A model generated the notes under the pieces. It saw only the letters and a list, made by a program, of their open reading frames with translations, made no database searches and was not told where the DNA came from. DNA of 64,000 nt. Origin: Bacteroidia bacterium. GTDB taxonomy: Bacteria > Bacteroidota > Bacteroidia > UKL13-3. Of the stretch, positions 1 to 11,990 are shown piece by piece. Each line of letters starts with the position of its first letter. Position 1 is the first letter of the stretch. Position numbers and translations under genes: made by a program. Where the stretch lies: NCBI GenBank assembly GCA_023151275.1, contig JAKLJI010000003.1:1-64000 (forward strand), written 5' to 3'.

Positions 1-10
1 AAGGTTGAGC

Positions 11-547
11 TTAGTTCATTTGCTTGATCTTGAACTTACCTTCTGTAATTTGAACACGGGTTTCGTTTTCTTCCAATTTCAGTTTTCCGCTAAAGGTACC
101 TTCAATTACACCTCCCGAGTTGATTGCCAATTTTGAAAAATTAATGGTTAGTCCGTCACCGGCAGGAGCAGCAGTAGATTTAAAGATAAACCCACCATCG
201 TCTTTGTATTCAACTTTGCTGATTAACTGGCTTTCGTCTAAAACAAAAATAGTTCCATCACCCCAGCCAGCAGCTGGTTTCATCAAGGTAATTCCAAAGA
301 AGTTCTTATCAGGAGACAATGCTTTAGCAGCTGAGATAAACAAAAATGAAGGATTAAGGGTATCGTCTTTGGCAGCAGAGAAGTTGGTGAACTCCATTAG
401 CTGACCATTTGCTTTAAATGAGAAGTAATAAGTGGGAGTTGTTGGATTGTTGTTTCCTCCACCGTTGTTAGAACTTGTGGTTTCGTCTTTTTTACAGCCG
501 GTAAGAGCAATTGAAATAACGAATAAAGAGAATAAGATTTTTTTCAT
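11..547 (-). CDS. putative lipoprotein, unknown function
   Basis: N-term MKKILFSLFVISIALTGCKK = signal peptide with lipobox (LTGC); no recognised domain. Confidence 0.75.
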   Translation of the reverse strand: MKKILFSLFVISIALTGCKKDETTSSNNGGGNNNPTTPTYYFSFKANGQLMEFTNFSAAKDDTLNPSFLFISAAKALSPDKNFFGITLMKPAAGWGDGTIFVLDESQLISKVEYKDDGGFIFKSTAAPAGDGLTINFSKLAINSGGVIEGTFSGKLKLEENETRVQITEGKFKIKQMN

Positions 548-622
548 GCAGATTGGTTTAAAAAATAACTGGGCCGAAACTATTGATTCCGGCCCAGTAA
601 AAAACTTAAAATTGCCTAAACA

Positions 623-1597
623 TTAATCAAATCGATGAGCAGTCTTTCTTAACTCCTCTGGTGGCAGATTTCTGAAGTAATCGTAAGTAATTTTTAATCC
701 TTCAGCTCTGTCGATTTTTGGTTCCCATCCCAGAATTTCCTTTGCACGGCTAATATCTGGCTTACGTTGCTTTGGATCATCCTTTGGTAAAGGTTTATGA
801 ACCAATTTTTGAGTGGTTCCTGTAAGCTTAATGATTTCCTCTGCAAACTGGTTGATGGTAATTTCACTTGGATTACCAATATTAACCGGATAAGGATAAT
901 CGCTCATCAACAAGCGGTAAATTCCTTCAATCAAATCACTCTGGTAACAAAAGCTTCTAGTTTGCGAGCCATCACCAAAAATGGTAAGGTCTTCCCCTCT
1001 TAAAGCTTGCCCAATAAATGCAGGTAATACCCTACCATCATTTAATCGCATTCTAGGGCCATAGGTATTGAAAATACGAACGATTCTGGTTTCTAATCCG
1101 TGGTAGGTATGATAAGCCATGGTAATGGCTTCTTGGAATCGCTTAGCTTCGTCATAAACGCCTCTTGGTCCAACCGGATTCACATTGCCCCAATAATCTT
1201 CGTTCTGAGGATGTACGGTTGGATCACCATAAACTTCTGAGGTAGAAGCTACCAGGATTCTTGCCTTCTTCGCCATAGCAAACCCCAACAGGTTATGGGT
1301 TCCTAAAGAACCTACTTTCAAGGTTTGAATTGGAATTTTGAGGTAATCAATTGGACTTGCAGGAGAGGCAAAATGAAGGATATAATCGATATGTCCTGAA
1401 ACGTGAACATACTTGCTCACATCATGATGGTAAAATTGAAACTCAGGTAAACCCATAAGGTGCTCGATGTTCTTCATATCTCCGGTAATCAGGTTATCCA
1501 TTCCAACTACATCGTAGCCTTCATGAATAAACCTGTCACAAAGATGAGAACCTAAAAAACCTGCCGCACCTGTGATTAATATTCTTTTGTTAGGCAT
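623..1597 (-). CDS. UDP-glucuronate decarboxylase (extended SDR family)
   Basis: [37 protein letters not shown]; adjacent to UDP-glucose dehydrogenase. Confidence 0.9.
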   Translation of the reverse strand: MPNKRILITGAAGFLGSHLCDRFIHEGYDVVGMDNLITGDMKNIEHLMGLPEFQFYHHDVSKYVHVSGHIDYILHFASPASPIDYLKIPIQTLKVGSLGTHNLLGFAMAKKARILVASTSEVYGDPTVHPQNEDYWGNVNPVGPRGVYDEAKRFQEAITMAYHTYHGLETRIVRIFNTYGPRMRLNDGRVLPAFIGQALRGEDLTIFGDGSQTRSFCYQSDLIEGIYRLLMSDYPYPVNIGNPSEITINQFAEEIIKLTGTTQKLVHKPLPKDDPKQRKPDISRAKEILGWEPKIDRAEGLKITYDYFRNLPPEELRKTAHRFD

Positions 1598-1602
1598 AAG
1601 GA

Positions 1603-2931
1603 TTAAGCATTATCAGTATTAACACCAATGCAATGGTATTCAAATCCATTTTCTTTCATCTCGGCAAGATCGTAAATATTACGTCCATCGAATACCAACT
1701 TGTTCTTCATCAATTTGCCCATTACCTTGAAATTAGGAGTTCTAAATTCTGGCCATTCGGTAATAATCAAAAGCGCATCGGCATCAATCAAAGCTTCATC
1801 TGAATCTTTTGCATATTCAATTTGCTCACCCAAATCCTTCTTGGCCTCGTGCATTGCAACCGGGTCATATGCCTTTACATTAGCACCAGCTGCAAGAAGT
1901 TTTTCAATGATTACCAATGATGGTGCTTCACGCATATCATCGGTATTAGGTTTGAACGACAATCCCCAAACTGCAAATGTCTTTCCTTTCAATTCGCCAT
2001 TAAAGTGCTTAACAATCTTACTGAACAATACACTTTTCTGATCGTTGTTAACATCCTCAACCGCATTGAGAATGCGCATGTGGTAACCATTGTCTTGCGC
2101 CGTTTTAATGAGAGCTTTTACGTCTTTAGGAAAACATGAGCCACCGTAACCAATACCCGGATAAATGAATCTATTTCCAATACGCGGATCACTACCAATA
2201 CCTCTGCGAACAAGATTAACGTCTGCGCCCATGATTTCACAAAGATTTGCAATATCATTCATGAAGCTGATTTTGGTAGCTAACATGGCATTGGCCGCAT
2301 ACTTGGTCATTTCTGCACTTGGAACATCCATGAAAATAATTGGGTGTCCGTTTAACAAAAATGGTTTATACAACCTACGCATTACTTCCTCAGCTTTACG
2401 TGATTCAACACCAACCACAATACGGTCCGGTTTTTTGAAATCCTCAATAGCAGCACCTTCTTTCAGGAACTCAGGATTTGAAGCCACATCAAATTCGAGG
2501 CTCATACCACGCTTGGTCAATTCTTCCTGAACAGCAGCACGAACCTTGCTTGCTGTACCTACAGGAACCGTGCTCTTAGTAACAACTACGATATAGTCAT
2601 TGATACTAGCACCAATTTCTCTGGCAACAGCCAATACATACTTCAAGTCGGCTGAACCATCTTCTCCTGGAGGGGTGCCAACAGCAATAAATGCCACATC
2701 TGCATCTGCAAGATTTTCTTTTAAACTGGTAGAGAAATGAAGTCTTCCTTTCTCATGATTACGAATAACCATTTCTTCCAGACCCGGTTCATAGATGGGC
2801 ATGATACCTTTCTTAAGATTATCAATCTTTTTGGTATCCACATCAATACAAACCACATCAATACCAACATCAGCAAAACAGGTTCCGGTTACCAAACCAA
2901 CATAGCCTGTTCCAATTACTACAATCTTCAT
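1603..2931 (-). CDS. UDP-glucose 6-dehydrogenase
   Basis: [57 protein letters not shown]. Confidence 0.95.
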   Translation of the reverse strand: MKIVVIGTGYVGLVTGTCFADVGIDVVCIDVDTKKIDNLKKGIMPIYEPGLEEMVIRNHEKGRLHFSTSLKENLADADVAFIAVGTPPGEDGSADLKYVLAVAREIGASINDYIVVVTKSTVPVGTASKVRAAVQEELTKRGMSLEFDVASNPEFLKEGAAIEDFKKPDRIVVGVESRKAEEVMRRLYKPFLLNGHPIIFMDVPSAEMTKYAANAMLATKISFMNDIANLCEIMGADVNLVRRGIGSDPRIGNRFIYPGIGYGGSCFPKDVKALIKTAQDNGYHMRILNAVEDVNNDQKSVLFSKIVKHFNGELKGKTFAVWGLSFKPNTDDMREAPSLVIIEKLLAAGANVKAYDPVAMHEAKKDLGEQIEYAKDSDEALIDADALLIITEWPEFRTPNFKVMGKLMKNKLVFDGRNIYDLAEMKENGFEYHCIGVNTDNA

Positions 2932-3099
2932 TTTATGTCTTATAAATAAGTGTGTTAATTAAAAATCATCAAAAAAAGCAGCTCATTCGGAACGAAAATA
3001 AGAATTATACGCATTAATAAAACCCCTATTCCTATGAATTTTATTAGCTGATAGATGGCAAGTAAATAAAGAATCCTGAAAAAAAAGCATATTTGTGAT

Positions 3100-3870
3100 A
3101 TGCCCAAAATCAAACCTATCGGGATTTCGATTCTTTTCCTGCTTATCTCAGTTTATTCTTTTGGTCAGAATTACGACCGTTATGCATTCAGCAATAAGAA
3201 CTTGAACTTCAAGTTTGATTTAAACCTATCTACTCCGGGTGGAGATATGGCCAAGCGGTTTGGTAATTTTACTTCCATTGGTTTTGGTGTTTTATTGAAA
3301 GGTAAAACCAATTGGTTGGCAGGTATTGATGGGGCCTACTTGTTTGGTGGAAAAATCAAGGAGTTAACTTTGCTTGACAATATGGTGAATGGGGCTGGAT
3401 TCATTTCAAAGAACAATGGCTCTCCTGCCAATTATGCAGTTAATATGCGTGGTCTCACTTTTTTCGCAAAAGGCGGCCGTTTGTTCAGTTTTAGGGCGGC
3501 AAAACCAAATCAAGGATTAATCCTCCTTGGTGGCCTTGGATACTTGCAACATAAAATCAATTTCCAAACCACGCAAAATGACCTTCCGGCACTAAATCCT
3601 GATTATTCAAAAGGATATGATAGACTTACAGATGGAATAGCAGTGAATGAATTTGTCGGCTACTTTTATCAAAGTCCTAACAAAATGATAAACTTCTATA
3701 TTGGATTAGAATTTGTTCAAGCTTTCACACAGAACAGAAGAGGTTTCAATTACGATACCAGAACCTTTGACACCCGCTCCAATACTGATTTCATCCAATC
3801 TGTAAGGTTTGGGTGGATGTTCCCGCTTGCCCTAGGATCCAAGCATGAAGACGAATTCATTTTTAGGTAG
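3100..3870 (+). CDS. putative outer-membrane beta-barrel/secreted protein
   Basis: Signal peptide ending SVYSFGQ; alternating aromatic/glycine strands; no specific family recognised. Confidence 0.6.
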   Translation: MPKIKPIGISILFLLISVYSFGQNYDRYAFSNKNLNFKFDLNLSTPGGDMAKRFGNFTSIGFGVLLKGKTNWLAGIDGAYLFGGKIKELTLLDNMVNGAGFISKNNGSPANYAVNMRGLTFFAKGGRLFSFRAAKPNQGLILLGGLGYLQHKINFQTTQNDLPALNPDYSKGYDRLTDGIAVNEFVGYFYQSPNKMINFYIGLEFVQAFTQNRRGFNYDTRTFDTRSNTDFIQSVRFGWMFPLALGSKHEDEFIFR

Positions 3871-3872
3871 AA

Positions 3873-5096
3873 ATGGGCATGTTTCTCTATCGAATTGGCA
3901 GCCGGATTTTCCCAAATCTGGTTCGGCTTGCGGCCCCATTCAATCGAAGAGCTAAGAAACTGATTGAATCTAGAAAACAGTCGATTGAAATACCACCAAA
4001 GGGCTCAGGTGAAACTAGACTCTGGGTACATGCCGCAAGTTTAGGTGAGTTTGAGCAGGCTAGACCTGTGCTTGAGGAATTAAAAAAGTTTATTCCAGGA
4101 TTAACAATTGCATGCAGTTTCTTTTCCCCATCAGGCTATGAAATTCTAAAAAACGATTCCTTAATTGATTTCTCCTGTTATCTTCCTTTCGAGTCAAAAT
4201 CAAATGCCGATGTTTTAGTTCAAAAAATAAGTCCTGACTTTGTACTATGGGTAAAATACGAATTTTGGCTCGACTATCTCCAAGCTATTCACAGATTCAA
4301 AATACCGAGTTTTTTAATCGCAGCAAGTTTTCAAGCCAATCAACGCTATTTTGGGCTTATGGGCGGGCCGTACATTCAAGCGTTTAAAAACTTTAAACTA
4401 ATTTTCACACAAACTAAGGAGTCAACTCGTCTCCTTCAAAAATCAGGGATTCAAAATTCCATTCATACCGGAGACCCAAGATTTGATCGGGTAATCCGAG
4501 GAAGCAAATCTCCAAAAACATCAGATTTAATTCAAAAATTCAAAGGGAACAAGAAATTACTTATCCTAGGAAGTTCTTATGCTTGGGAAGAGGAAATGGT
4601 GGCAAAAGTACTAGCTAGTTTCCCGGAATTAAAGGTTCTAATCGTTCCACATTTTATTGACGAGGAAAACATTCTGCGAATCGAAAAACTCTTTCCAGGT
4701 TGTTCCCGATTTTCGGAATCAAATCCCCAAATGGAATTCAGCAATACAATGGTATTGAATAAAATTGGTTGGTTAAGCGGGGCATACCAATATGCCGATG
4801 CCGCCTTAATTGGAGGAGGAAGTAAAAAGAAAGGTTTACATAATGTTTTAGAGCCCGCTGTATTTGGCCTTCCGCTCGCATTTGGGAGAAAGGTTTCCTA
4901 TTTCCCAGAAACCAAAGAGTTACTTGAAAGTGGACAAGCTGACCTAATTTCTTCACCTGAAGAAGTAAAACATTGGTTAGATAGGTCTCTATCAGCTGCA
5001 AGTACTGAAATGAGAAAACAATGGAAGTTAGGCATCCAACAGAAAGAAGGTATTGCCCATGAAATTGCAAAAAGAATCTATGAAGCCCTAAAATAA
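3873..5096 (+). CDS. waaA: 3-deoxy-D-manno-octulosonic acid (Kdo) transferase
   Basis: WVHAASLGEFEQARPVLEEL, GGGSKKKGLHNVLEPAVFGLPLAFG motifs of the WaaA/KdtA family. Confidence 0.9.
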   Translation: MGMFLYRIGSRIFPNLVRLAAPFNRRAKKLIESRKQSIEIPPKGSGETRLWVHAASLGEFEQARPVLEELKKFIPGLTIACSFFSPSGYEILKNDSLIDFSCYLPFESKSNADVLVQKISPDFVLWVKYEFWLDYLQAIHRFKIPSFLIAASFQANQRYFGLMGGPYIQAFKNFKLIFTQTKESTRLLQKSGIQNSIHTGDPRFDRVIRGSKSPKTSDLIQKFKGNKKLLILGSSYAWEEEMVAKVLASFPELKVLIVPHFIDEENILRIEKLFPGCSRFSESNPQMEFSNTMVLNKIGWLSGAYQYADAALIGGGSKKKGLHNVLEPAVFGLPLAFGRKVSYFPETKELLESGQADLISSPEEVKHWLDRSLSAASTEMRKQWKLGIQQKEGIAHEIAKRIYEALK

Positions 5097-5122
5097 AAAA
5101 ACCTCCCAAAAGGAGGTTTTTT
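5096..5122. terminator. bidirectional intrinsic terminator between convergent waaA and rplQ
   Basis: AAAAAACCTCC-caaaa-GGAGGTTTTTT perfect 11-bp inverted repeat with A/T tracts on both sides. Confidence 0.85.
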
Positions 5123-5143
5123 CGTTCAAAATCGAACGATTAA

Positions 5144-5614
5144 TTATTCGTTCTCAGGAGTTGATGAAGTTGTCTCATCAGCTTTCTTAGTAGCTTTTCC
5201 ACGACGTGTGCGTTTTGCTCCGCTAGCTTTAGCAGATTTAGCACCTAAAAGGTTTTCGTTGAAATCAACCAATTCAATAATTGACATCTCAGCATTATCC
5301 CCTTTACGGTTTAACATTTTCAGAACGCGCGTATAACCACCCGGACGATCTGCAATTTTCTGAGCAACTGGTCCAAAAAGTTCAGCTACTGATTGTTTAT
5401 TCTTCAAGTAGCTAAAAACGATACGTCTGCTATGTGTGCTATCATCTTTCGCTTTGGTAATCAAAGGCTCAACATACTTGCGCAATTCTTTTGCTTTAGC
5501 AGTTGTGGTTGTGATTCTTTTGTGAAGAATCAAAGAAGTAGCCATATTGGCAAGCAATGCCTTCCTGTGAGATGAAGTTCTGCCTAAATGATTGAAAGTT
5601 TTTCCGTGTCTCAT
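5144..5614 (-). CDS. rplQ: 50S ribosomal protein L17 with C-terminal extension
   Basis: [24 protein letters not shown]; last gene of the alpha operon. Confidence 0.97.
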   Translation of the reverse strand: MRHGKTFNHLGRTSSHRKALLANMATSLILHKRITTTTAKAKELRKYVEPLITKAKDDSTHSRRIVFSYLKNKQSVAELFGPVAQKIADRPGGYTRVLKMLNRKGDNAEMSIIELVDFNENLLGAKSAKASGAKRTRRGKATKKADETTSSTPENE

Positions 5615-5642
5615 CTTATTATCTGTCTTCGACCAGTTTTAC

Positions 5643-6635
5643 CTAGTCTTCGTTCAACTTATATTTAGAAATATCAATACCAAATGTCAGACCTTTCTCA
5701 CGAACCAGCTCTTCCAATTCGCTTAGAGACTTCTTACCAAAATTCCTGAACTTAAGTAAGTCAGCAATATCGTAGGCAACAAGATCAGCCAAGGATTTGA
5801 TATCAGCAGCTTTCAAGCAATTGTACGCTCTAACAGAAAGATCAAGATCCGAAAGTGGAGTTTTTAGAATCTTACGAACGTGTAAGAAATTCTCGTCAAC
5901 TTCCTGAGTAGGTTCTTTAACCTGTGTATCAAGGGTAATCAACTCATCAGAGAACAACATAAAATGCTGAATAAGAATTTTAGCTGCTTCTTTAAGAGCT
6001 TCTTCAGGATGGATTGAACCATCGGTTGAAATTTCGATTAACAATTTCTCGTAATCTGTTTTTTGTTCAACACGATAATCTTCAACACTGTATTTCACGT
6101 TTTTGATTGGCGTGAAGATACTATCCATAGAGATGTAACCGATTGGAGCATCTTTTGGTTTGTTTTCCTCTGCAGGAACATAACCACGACCCTTTTCAAC
6201 TGACATTTCAATTTCAAGGTGTACAAAACTCTCCATGTTACAGATTACCAACTCAGGGTTAAGGATCCTGAATGAATTGGTATGTTTACCGATATCACCA
6301 GCCAGGAATTGATCCTGACCTTTGATATTGATAAAGATTTTCTCTGAATCAACACCATCGGCAATCCGTTTAAAACGTACCTGTTTTAGATTAAGAATAA
6401 TCTCGATAACATCTTCAATTACACCCTTGATAGTAGAAAATTCATGATCAACACCGGCAATTTTCACTCCTGTGATAGCATATCCTTCCAATGAAGAAAG
6501 AAGGATTCTGCGTAGCGAATTGCCTATGGTTACACCATATCCTTTTTCAAGAGGACGGAATTCAAACTGACCATAATTGTCAGTTTCTTTATGCATGATA
6601 ACTTTATCGGGCTTTTGAAAAGCAAGGATACCCAT
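5643..6635 (-). CDS. rpoA: DNA-directed RNA polymerase subunit alpha
   Basis: [27 protein letters not shown]; alpha-[20 protein letters not shown]; start trimmed to [10 protein letters not shown] because the longer ORF overlaps rpsD. Confidence 0.96.
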   Translation of the reverse strand: MGILAFQKPDKVIMHKETDNYGQFEFRPLEKGYGVTIGNSLRRILLSSLEGYAITGVKIAGVDHEFSTIKGVIEDVIEIILNLKQVRFKRIADGVDSEKIFINIKGQDQFLAGDIGKHTNSFRILNPELVICNMESFVHLEIEMSVEKGRGYVPAEENKPKDAPIGYISMDSIFTPIKNVKYSVEDYRVEQKTDYEKLLIEISTDGSIHPEEALKEAAKILIQHFMLFSDELITLDTQVKEPTQEVDENFLHVRKILKTPLSDLDLSVRAYNCLKAADIKSLADLVAYDIADLLKFRNFGKKSLSELEELVREKGLTFGIDISKYKLNED

Positions 6636-6654
6636 TGGTGAATTTGATTTAGGA

Positions 6655-7263
6655 TTATTTAGAATACAATTCAACGATTAATTGTTCTTTGATATTTTCA
6701 GGAATTTGATCCCTTTCAGGATAAGTCATGAAAGTACCTGAGAACTCCTTTGAATCCCAATTTAACCAATTAAACTTCTTTGAGTTAAAAGCGGCAAGAG
6801 ATTCAGTAATAATTTCGAGTGATTTAGATTTCTCTCTAACACCTACAACATCACCTGGCTTAAGGATGTATGAACTAATATCTACAACTTTACCATTCAC
6901 TGTAATGTGTCTGTGAGAAACCAACTGCCTAGCTTGGGCACGAGTAGCAGCAATTCCTAAACGGAAAACTGTATTGTCTAAACGAGCTTCAAGGAATTTT
7001 AATAAGTTCTCACCGGTAATTCCCTTTTTACGAGCAGCTAATTCAAAGGTTTTATAGAACTGACGCTCTAACACACCATAAGTGAATTTTGCTTTTTGTT
7101 TTTCGTAAAGCTGGATTGCATATTCTGTAAGCTTTGCACGCTTACGGGCCATCCCGTGCTGTCCGGGAGGCACATTACGTTTCTCGTAAGACTTGTCAGG
7201 ACCAAAGATTGGATCTTTGAACCTTCTGGCAATCTTAGTTTTTGGACCTATATATCTAGCCAT
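6655..7263 (-). CDS. rpsD: 30S ribosomal protein S4
   Basis: [16 protein letters not shown]4 domain [10 protein letters not shown]. Confidence 0.97.
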   Translation of the reverse strand: MARYIGPKTKIARRFKDPIFGPDKSYEKRNVPPGQHGMARKRAKLTEYAIQLYEKQKAKFTYGVLERQFYKTFELAARKKGITGENLLKFLEARLDNTVFRLGIAATRAQARQLVSHRHITVNGKVVDISSYILKPGDVVGVREKSKSLEIITESLAAFNSKKFNWLNWDSKEFSGTFMTYPERDQIPENIKEQLIVELYSK

Positions 7264-7277
7264 TTTAAATTAAATTA

Positions 7278-7670
7278 TTATACACGACGTGCTTTAGGAG
7301 GACGACAACCGTTGTGAGGAAGTGGTGTAATATCAGTTATTGAAAGCACTTCAATACCTGCTGTTTGCAAAGTACGGATTGCAGATTCTCTGCCTGAACC
7401 CGGACCTTTTACAAAAACATCAACCTTTTTCATACCGGCTTCAAAAGCAACTTTAGCACAATCGCTTGCTGCCATTTGAGCTGCATATGGAGTATTCTTT
7501 TTGGAACCACGGAAACCCATTTTTCCAGCGGATGCCCATGATACAACCTGACCAGTTTGATTGGTCAAAGAAATGATGATGTTATTGAAAGAAGCCTTAA
7601 TGTGGGCCTGCCCGTGAGCATCCACACTTACAACTCTTTTCTTGGTAACTTTTTTATTATTCGCTGCCAT
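7278..7670 (-). CDS. rpsK: 30S ribosomal protein S11
   Basis: [36 protein letters not shown]. Confidence 0.97.
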   Translation of the reverse strand: MAANNKKVTKKRVVSVDAHGQAHIKASFNNIIISLTNQTGQVVSWASAGKMGFRGSKKNTPYAAQMAASDCAKVAFEAGMKKVDVFVKGPGSGRESAIRTLQTAGIEVLSITDITPLPHNGCRPPKARRV

Positions 7671-7682
7671 CTTACTTAATTA

Positions 7683-8060
7683 CTATTTAGTTACTTTTTT
7701 CTTACCAGCAACAGTTTTACGTTTACCCTTACGAGTACGAGAATTTGTACGAGTACGTTGTCCACGTACAGGCAATCCTTTACGGTGACGCAAACCTCTG
7801 TAGCAACCAATGTCAAGAAGGCGCTTAATATTCAGCTGACGCTCTGAACGAAGTTCACCTTCAATGGTTAAACCTTCAGTGATAAATTTACGAATAGCGT
7901 TAAGCTCTTCATCATTCCATTCACTAACCTTTTTATCCCAACTGATGTTGCAGGATGTAAGGATTTTTTGAGCAGTTGGACGTCCAATACCAAAAATATA
8001 GGTCAAACCAATCTCGCCCCTTTTATTTTTGGGCAAATCAATACCAGCAATACGAGCCAT
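7683..8060 (-). CDS. rpsM: 30S ribosomal protein S13
   Basis: [44 protein letters not shown]. Confidence 0.97.
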   Translation of the reverse strand: MARIAGIDLPKNKRGEIGLTYIFGIGRPTAQKILTSCNISWDKKVSEWNDEELNAIRKFITEGLTIEGELRSERQLNIKRLLDIGCYRGLRHRKGLPVRGQRTRTNSRTRKGKRKTVAGKKKVTK

Positions 8061-8068
8061 AATTTATA

Positions 8069-8185
8069 TTATCCTTGACGTTGTTTAAACTTTGGGTTCT
8101 TTTTATTGATTACGTAAACTCTCCCTTTACGCTTAACAATAATGCAGTCTTCACTGCGCTTTTTTACAGATGCTCTGATTTTCAT
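8069..8185 (-). CDS. rpmJ: 50S ribosomal protein L36 (38 aa, absent from the ORF track)
   Basis: Manual translation [38 protein letters not shown]; sits between infA and rpsM as expected. Confidence 0.95.
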   Translation of the reverse strand: MKIRASVKKRSEDCIIVKRKGRVYVINKKNPKFKQRQG

Positions 8186-8195
8186 TATCTTAGGT

Positions 8196-8414
8196 TTATT
8201 TATACCTGTAATTAATTCTTCCTTTTGTTAAATCATAGGGTGACATTTCTACTGACACCTTATCTCCGGGTAAGATTTTAATGTAGTGCATTCTCATCTT
8301 CCCTGAAATATGAGCAATGATTTCATGCCCATTCTCCAAACGAACCCTGAACATCGCATTACTTAGCGATTCTACAATGGTACCGTCTTGTTTTATTAAT
8401 GCCTGCTTTGTCAT
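8196..8414 (-). CDS. infA: translation initiation factor IF-1
   Basis: [53 protein letters not shown]; internal ATG is the likely start. Confidence 0.96.
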   Translation of the reverse strand: MTKQALIKQDGTIVESLSNAMFRVRLENGHEIIAHISGKMRMHYIKILPGDKVSVEMSPYDLTKGRINYRYK

Positions 8415-8433
8415 ATTATACCCAAAAGGGCTG

Positions 8434-8463
8434 CAAAAATACAATATTTCCTCTAATTGTCAA
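8434..8463 (-). promoter_or_regulatory. Bacteroidota-type promoter upstream of infA
   Basis: Minus strand: TTG (8463-8461), 19 nt, TATTTTTG (8441-8434), followed by CAGCCCTTTT. Confidence 0.75.
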
Positions 8464-8470
8464 GGGATTG

Positions 8471-9832
8471 TTACATGGCAGCACCGACAGCAGATCTTCC
8501 TTTAATTCTTCCACTCTTCATCAAACCGTCATAATGACGCATCATCAGATGGCTTTCAATTTGCTGCAGGGTATCTAAAACCACACCTACTAAAATTAAT
8601 AGGGATGTTCCTCCATAAAACTGAGCAAATTGGCTATTGATATTGAAAATACCTGCTAACGAAGGCATAATAGCAACAATAGCTAAGAAAACAGCACCTG
8701 GTAAAGTGATTCGAGACATTACATTATCAATAAAGTCGGCAGTAGTTTTTCCTGGTTTAACACCTGGAATAAAACCCCCGTTACGTTTCATATCATCAGC
8801 AATCTGAACTGCATTCACCGAAATAGCAGTATAGAAATAGGTGAACAGAATAATCAAAATTGCAAATGTGAAATTATAAGTAAAGCTCATCGGATTAATA
8901 AAGGCCCCCAAAACTCCCTGCAAACTTTCGTAATTAGGCAAGAATTGAGCAACTGTTGAAGGAATAAACATCAAAGCTTGCGCAAAGATGATAGGCATTA
9001 CACCTGCTGCATTCACTTTTAGAGGAATATACTGACGAACACCACCATATTGACGATTTCCGACAACTCGCTTCGCATACTGTACAGGAATTCTTCGAGT
9101 ACCCTGAACCAGCAAGATGGTCAACATGATTACTGCGAACAAAGCGGCTAACTCGATTAAGAAAATAACGAGACCTCCACCACTTTCACCCAGTTTAAAA
9201 TCAAACTCATCTTTTAAAGCAAATGGTAAGCGAGCAATGATACCAATCATAATAATGAGAGAAATACCATTTCCAATTCCTTTTTCAGTAATCCTTTCAC
9301 CCAACCACATAATAAACATGGTACTTGAAGTTAAAATAACCACGGATGAAAGCATAAAGAAGAAGTCAGACATTACAGCTGGATTGGTTAGAGAGATAAT
9401 AGCCTGAGGGTTTTCGGATTTCAAATTAATCAAGAATCCGATGGATTGAACAGCAGTAATAACAATTGTTAAATACCTGGTAATTTGATTAATACGTCTT
9501 CTACCCTCTTCTCCCTCTTTCTGCATTTTTTGGAAGGATGGAACTGCTAAACTCAGCAATTGAACAACAATTGAAGCCGAGATATAGGGCATGATTCCAA
9601 GAGCAAAAATTGAACCACGGGCAAAAGCACCACCGGCGAACATATTAATTAATCCAAAAATTCCACCGTCAGCTTGTTTCTCACTACCCTGAAGCATGTT
9701 TGGATCAACTCCAGGAAGGGTAACATAAGTACCTAAACGATAAGCCAAAAGCAACCAGAAGGTAAGAACCAACTTGTAGCGCAGCTCTTCGATGCGGTAA
9801 ATGTTTTGAAAGGTTTCGATTAATTTCTTCAC
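8471..9832 (-). CDS. secY: preprotein translocase subunit SecY
   Basis: GIMPYISASIVVQLL, GNGISLIIMIGI, multi-TM; spc operon position. Confidence 0.97.
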   Translation of the reverse strand: MKKLIETFQNIYRIEELRYKLVLTFWLLLAYRLGTYVTLPGVDPNMLQGSEKQADGGIFGLINMFAGGAFARGSIFALGIMPYISASIVVQLLSLAVPSFQKMQKEGEEGRRRINQITRYLTIVITAVQSIGFLINLKSENPQAIISLTNPAVMSDFFFMLSSVVILTSSTMFIMWLGERITEKGIGNGISLIIMIGIIARLPFALKDEFDFKLGESGGGLVIFLIELAALFAVIMLTILLVQGTRRIPVQYAKRVVGNRQYGGVRQYIPLKVNAAGVMPIIFAQALMFIPSTVAQFLPNYESLQGVLGAFINPMSFTYNFTFAILIILFTYFYTAISVNAVQIADDMKRNGGFIPGVKPGKTTADFIDNVMSRITLPGAVFLAIVAIMPSLAGIFNINSQFAQFYGGTSLLILVGVVLDTLQQIESHLMMRHYDGLMKSGRIKGRSAVGAAM

Positions 9833-9859
9833 TTGCTAGGAAGTTAAATAGGTTATGAA

Positions 9860-10300
9860 TTAAGCTATTGATCCTCCGGCAGCTTCAATTGCCTTTTGGG
9901 CTGCCGCAGAGATGGCATCTGCTTTAACTGTAATAGCAGTTTTGATTTCGCCACGTCCGAGGATTTTAACCAAATCTTTTTTACCAATCAAACCATTGGT
10001 AAGTAGAACTTCCCTGTCAACTGAAGTAATTCCTTTCTCAGCAAGCTCTTGAAGCTTATCTAAATTGATAGGAGCATATTCTACGCGATTAAGGCTTTTA
10101 AAACCAAATTTTGGAATGCGGCGATACAATGGCATCTGACCACCTTCAAAACCACGCTTAGTTGAAGTACCACTGCGAGAACCGGCACCTTTATGACCAC
10201 GTGCAGCAGTTCCACCTTTACCACTACCTTCACCACGACCTACACGTTTACCTTCTCTATGAGTAGAACCCGAAGCTGGCTTTAATGTATGTAATTTCAT
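9860..10300 (-). CDS. rplO: 50S ribosomal protein L15
   Basis: [24 protein letters not shown]. Confidence 0.96.
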   Translation of the reverse strand: MKLHTLKPASGSTHREGKRVGRGEGSGKGGTAARGHKGAGSRSGTSTKRGFEGGQMPLYRRIPKFGFKSLNRVEYAPINLDKLQELAEKGITSVDREVLLTNGLIGKKDLVKILGRGEIKTAITVKADAISAAAQKAIEAAGGSIA

Positions 10301-10338
10301 TTCGTTATCTTGAATTTAAGAAGCGAATGCTTCGATGA

Positions 10339-10518
10339 TTAAATGTTTTCAACTTTTAAGAGGTGGCTTACTTTATTAATCATTCCTTGAATTTGAGGAG
10401 TTGCCTCAACTTCAATTGTTTGATTAAGTTTTGTAAAACCTAGAGCTCTAACTGTTCTCTTTTGATTTTCAGGGCGATCAATTGTACTCCTGATCTGAGT
10501 CATTCTAACTTTTGCCAT
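10339..10518 (-). CDS. rpmD: 50S ribosomal protein L30
   Basis: MAKVRMTQIRSTIDRPENQKRTVRALGFTKLNQ; start trimmed from the longer ORF. Confidence 0.95.
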   Translation of the reverse strand: MAKVRMTQIRSTIDRPENQKRTVRALGFTKLNQTIEVEATPQIQGMINKVSHLLKVENI

Positions 10519-10522
10519 CTGA

Positions 10523-11047
10523 TTACTCTCCTCCGTTAAAAACTTTCTTAAGACTAATACCACGAGTTTGGCTAATGGTGTAAGCATCACGCATGTTTAA
10601 TAATGCATTGATAGTAGCTTTTACCACGTTATGCGGATTTGAAGATCCTTTAGATTTAGCCAATACGTCGGTTACACCGGCACTTTCTAATACTGCGCGC
10701 ATTGCACCACCTGCAATTACACCTGTACCGTGAGCAGCTGGTTTAAGGAAAACGCGTCCGCCTGAATATTTACCAAACTGTTCGTGCGGAACAGTACCTT
10801 TTAATACAGGTACTTTAACAAGATTTTTCTTAGCATCGTCAATTCCTTTCGAAATTGCATCGGTTACTTCCATCGCTTTACCTAAGCCATAACCAACGAT
10901 ACCCTGACCGTCACCAACTACTACCAAAGCTGAAAAGCTAAAAGTACGACCACCTTTTGTAACTTTCGCTACCCTGTTGATAGAAACCACTTTTTCTTTA
11001 AGCTCGATATCGCTTGATTTTACCTTTTTTATGTTTGCTGTTGACAT
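10523..11047 (-). CDS. rpsE: 30S ribosomal protein S5
   Basis: [39 protein letters not shown]. Confidence 0.97.
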   Translation of the reverse strand: MSTANIKKVKSSDIELKEKVVSINRVAKVTKGGRTFSFSALVVVGDGQGIVGYGLGKAMEVTDAISKGIDDAKKNLVKVPVLKGTVPHEQFGKYSGGRVFLKPAAHGTGVIAGGAMRAVLESAGVTDVLAKSKGSSNPHNVVKATINALLNMRDAYTISQTRGISLKKVFNGGE

Positions 11048-11064
11048 GTTTCTGTACTAAAAAA

Positions 11065-11409
11065 TTAGAAATTCAAACCTCCTTCACGGGCACCTTCTGC
11101 CAGAGCTTTAACTCTTCCATGGTAGAGGTAACCATTTCTATCAAATACACAAGTTGATAAACCAGCAGCAAGAGCCTTTTCAGCAAGTTGTTTACCAACC
11201 AATGATGCCAATTCTACTTTGTTTGCTTTATCAGCGAATGATCTTGAAGAAGCAGCAACTAAAGTTGCACCTGCCAAATCGTCTATCAACTGAGCATAAA
11301 TTTGTTTATTGCTTCTAAAAACCGAAAGGCGTGGTTTTTGAGCAGTACCCGTTACGCGGCTGCGAATACGAGCTTTGATTTTATTTCTTCTGAATTGTTT
11401 TGTAGCCAT
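11065..11409 (-). CDS. rplR: 50S ribosomal protein L18
   Basis: [42 protein letters not shown]. Confidence 0.97.
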   Translation of the reverse strand: MATKQFRRNKIKARIRSRVTGTAQKPRLSVFRSNKQIYAQLIDDLAGATLVAASSRSFADKANKVELASLVGKQLAEKALAAGLSTCVFDRNGYLYHGRVKALAEGAREGGLNF

Positions 11410-11418
11410 GAGTAAAAA

Positions 11419-11973
11419 TTATTTAGAGGCTGTTTTTCCAGCTTTTCTGCGTAAAACTTCACCTTCAAATTTGATACCTTTTCCTTTGTAAGGCTCAGGA
11501 GCGCGGAGGGAGCGAATTTTTGCTGCAACCTGTCCGATTAGCTGTTTGTCTGATCCTTCAAGGGTAATAATTGGGTTTTTACCTTTATCCTGCTCAGTTT
11601 TTACTGAAAGTTCTTTAGGAACTTCAAAGTAAATATGGTGAGAATAACCAAGGGTCAGGTCAAGAATATTTCCATCGTTTGTGGCTTTGTAACCCACACC
11701 AACAAGTTCTTGACGTTTTTTGTATCCTTGAGAAACTCCAAATACCATATTGTTCAGGAGTGCACGGTAAAGACCATGCATGGCTTTGTGACGTTTCTGG
11801 TCAGTTGGGCGTGTAAGTGTGATTACATTGCCTTCAACAGAAACGGTAATATCAGCATCAACTTGCTGAGTTAAGGTTCCTTTTGGACCTTTAATGCTTA
11901 CTTCATTTGATGGAGAAACTGATACTTCTACTCCGGCTGGTAAGCTAATTGGGGCTTTTCCTATGCGTGACAT
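11419..11973 (-). CDS. rplF: 50S ribosomal protein L6
   Basis: MSRIGKAPISLPAGVEVSV; RAPEPYKGKGIKFEGE. Confidence 0.97.
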   Translation of the reverse strand: MSRIGKAPISLPAGVEVSVSPSNEVSIKGPKGTLTQQVDADITVSVEGNVITLTRPTDQKRHKAMHGLYRALLNNMVFGVSQGYKKRQELVGVGYKATNDGNILDLTLGYSHHIYFEVPKELSVKTEQDKGKNPIITLEGSDKQLIGQVAAKIRSLRAPEPYKGKGIKFEGEVLRRKAGKTASK

Positions 11974-11990
11974 GCTGTTAATCTCCTGTA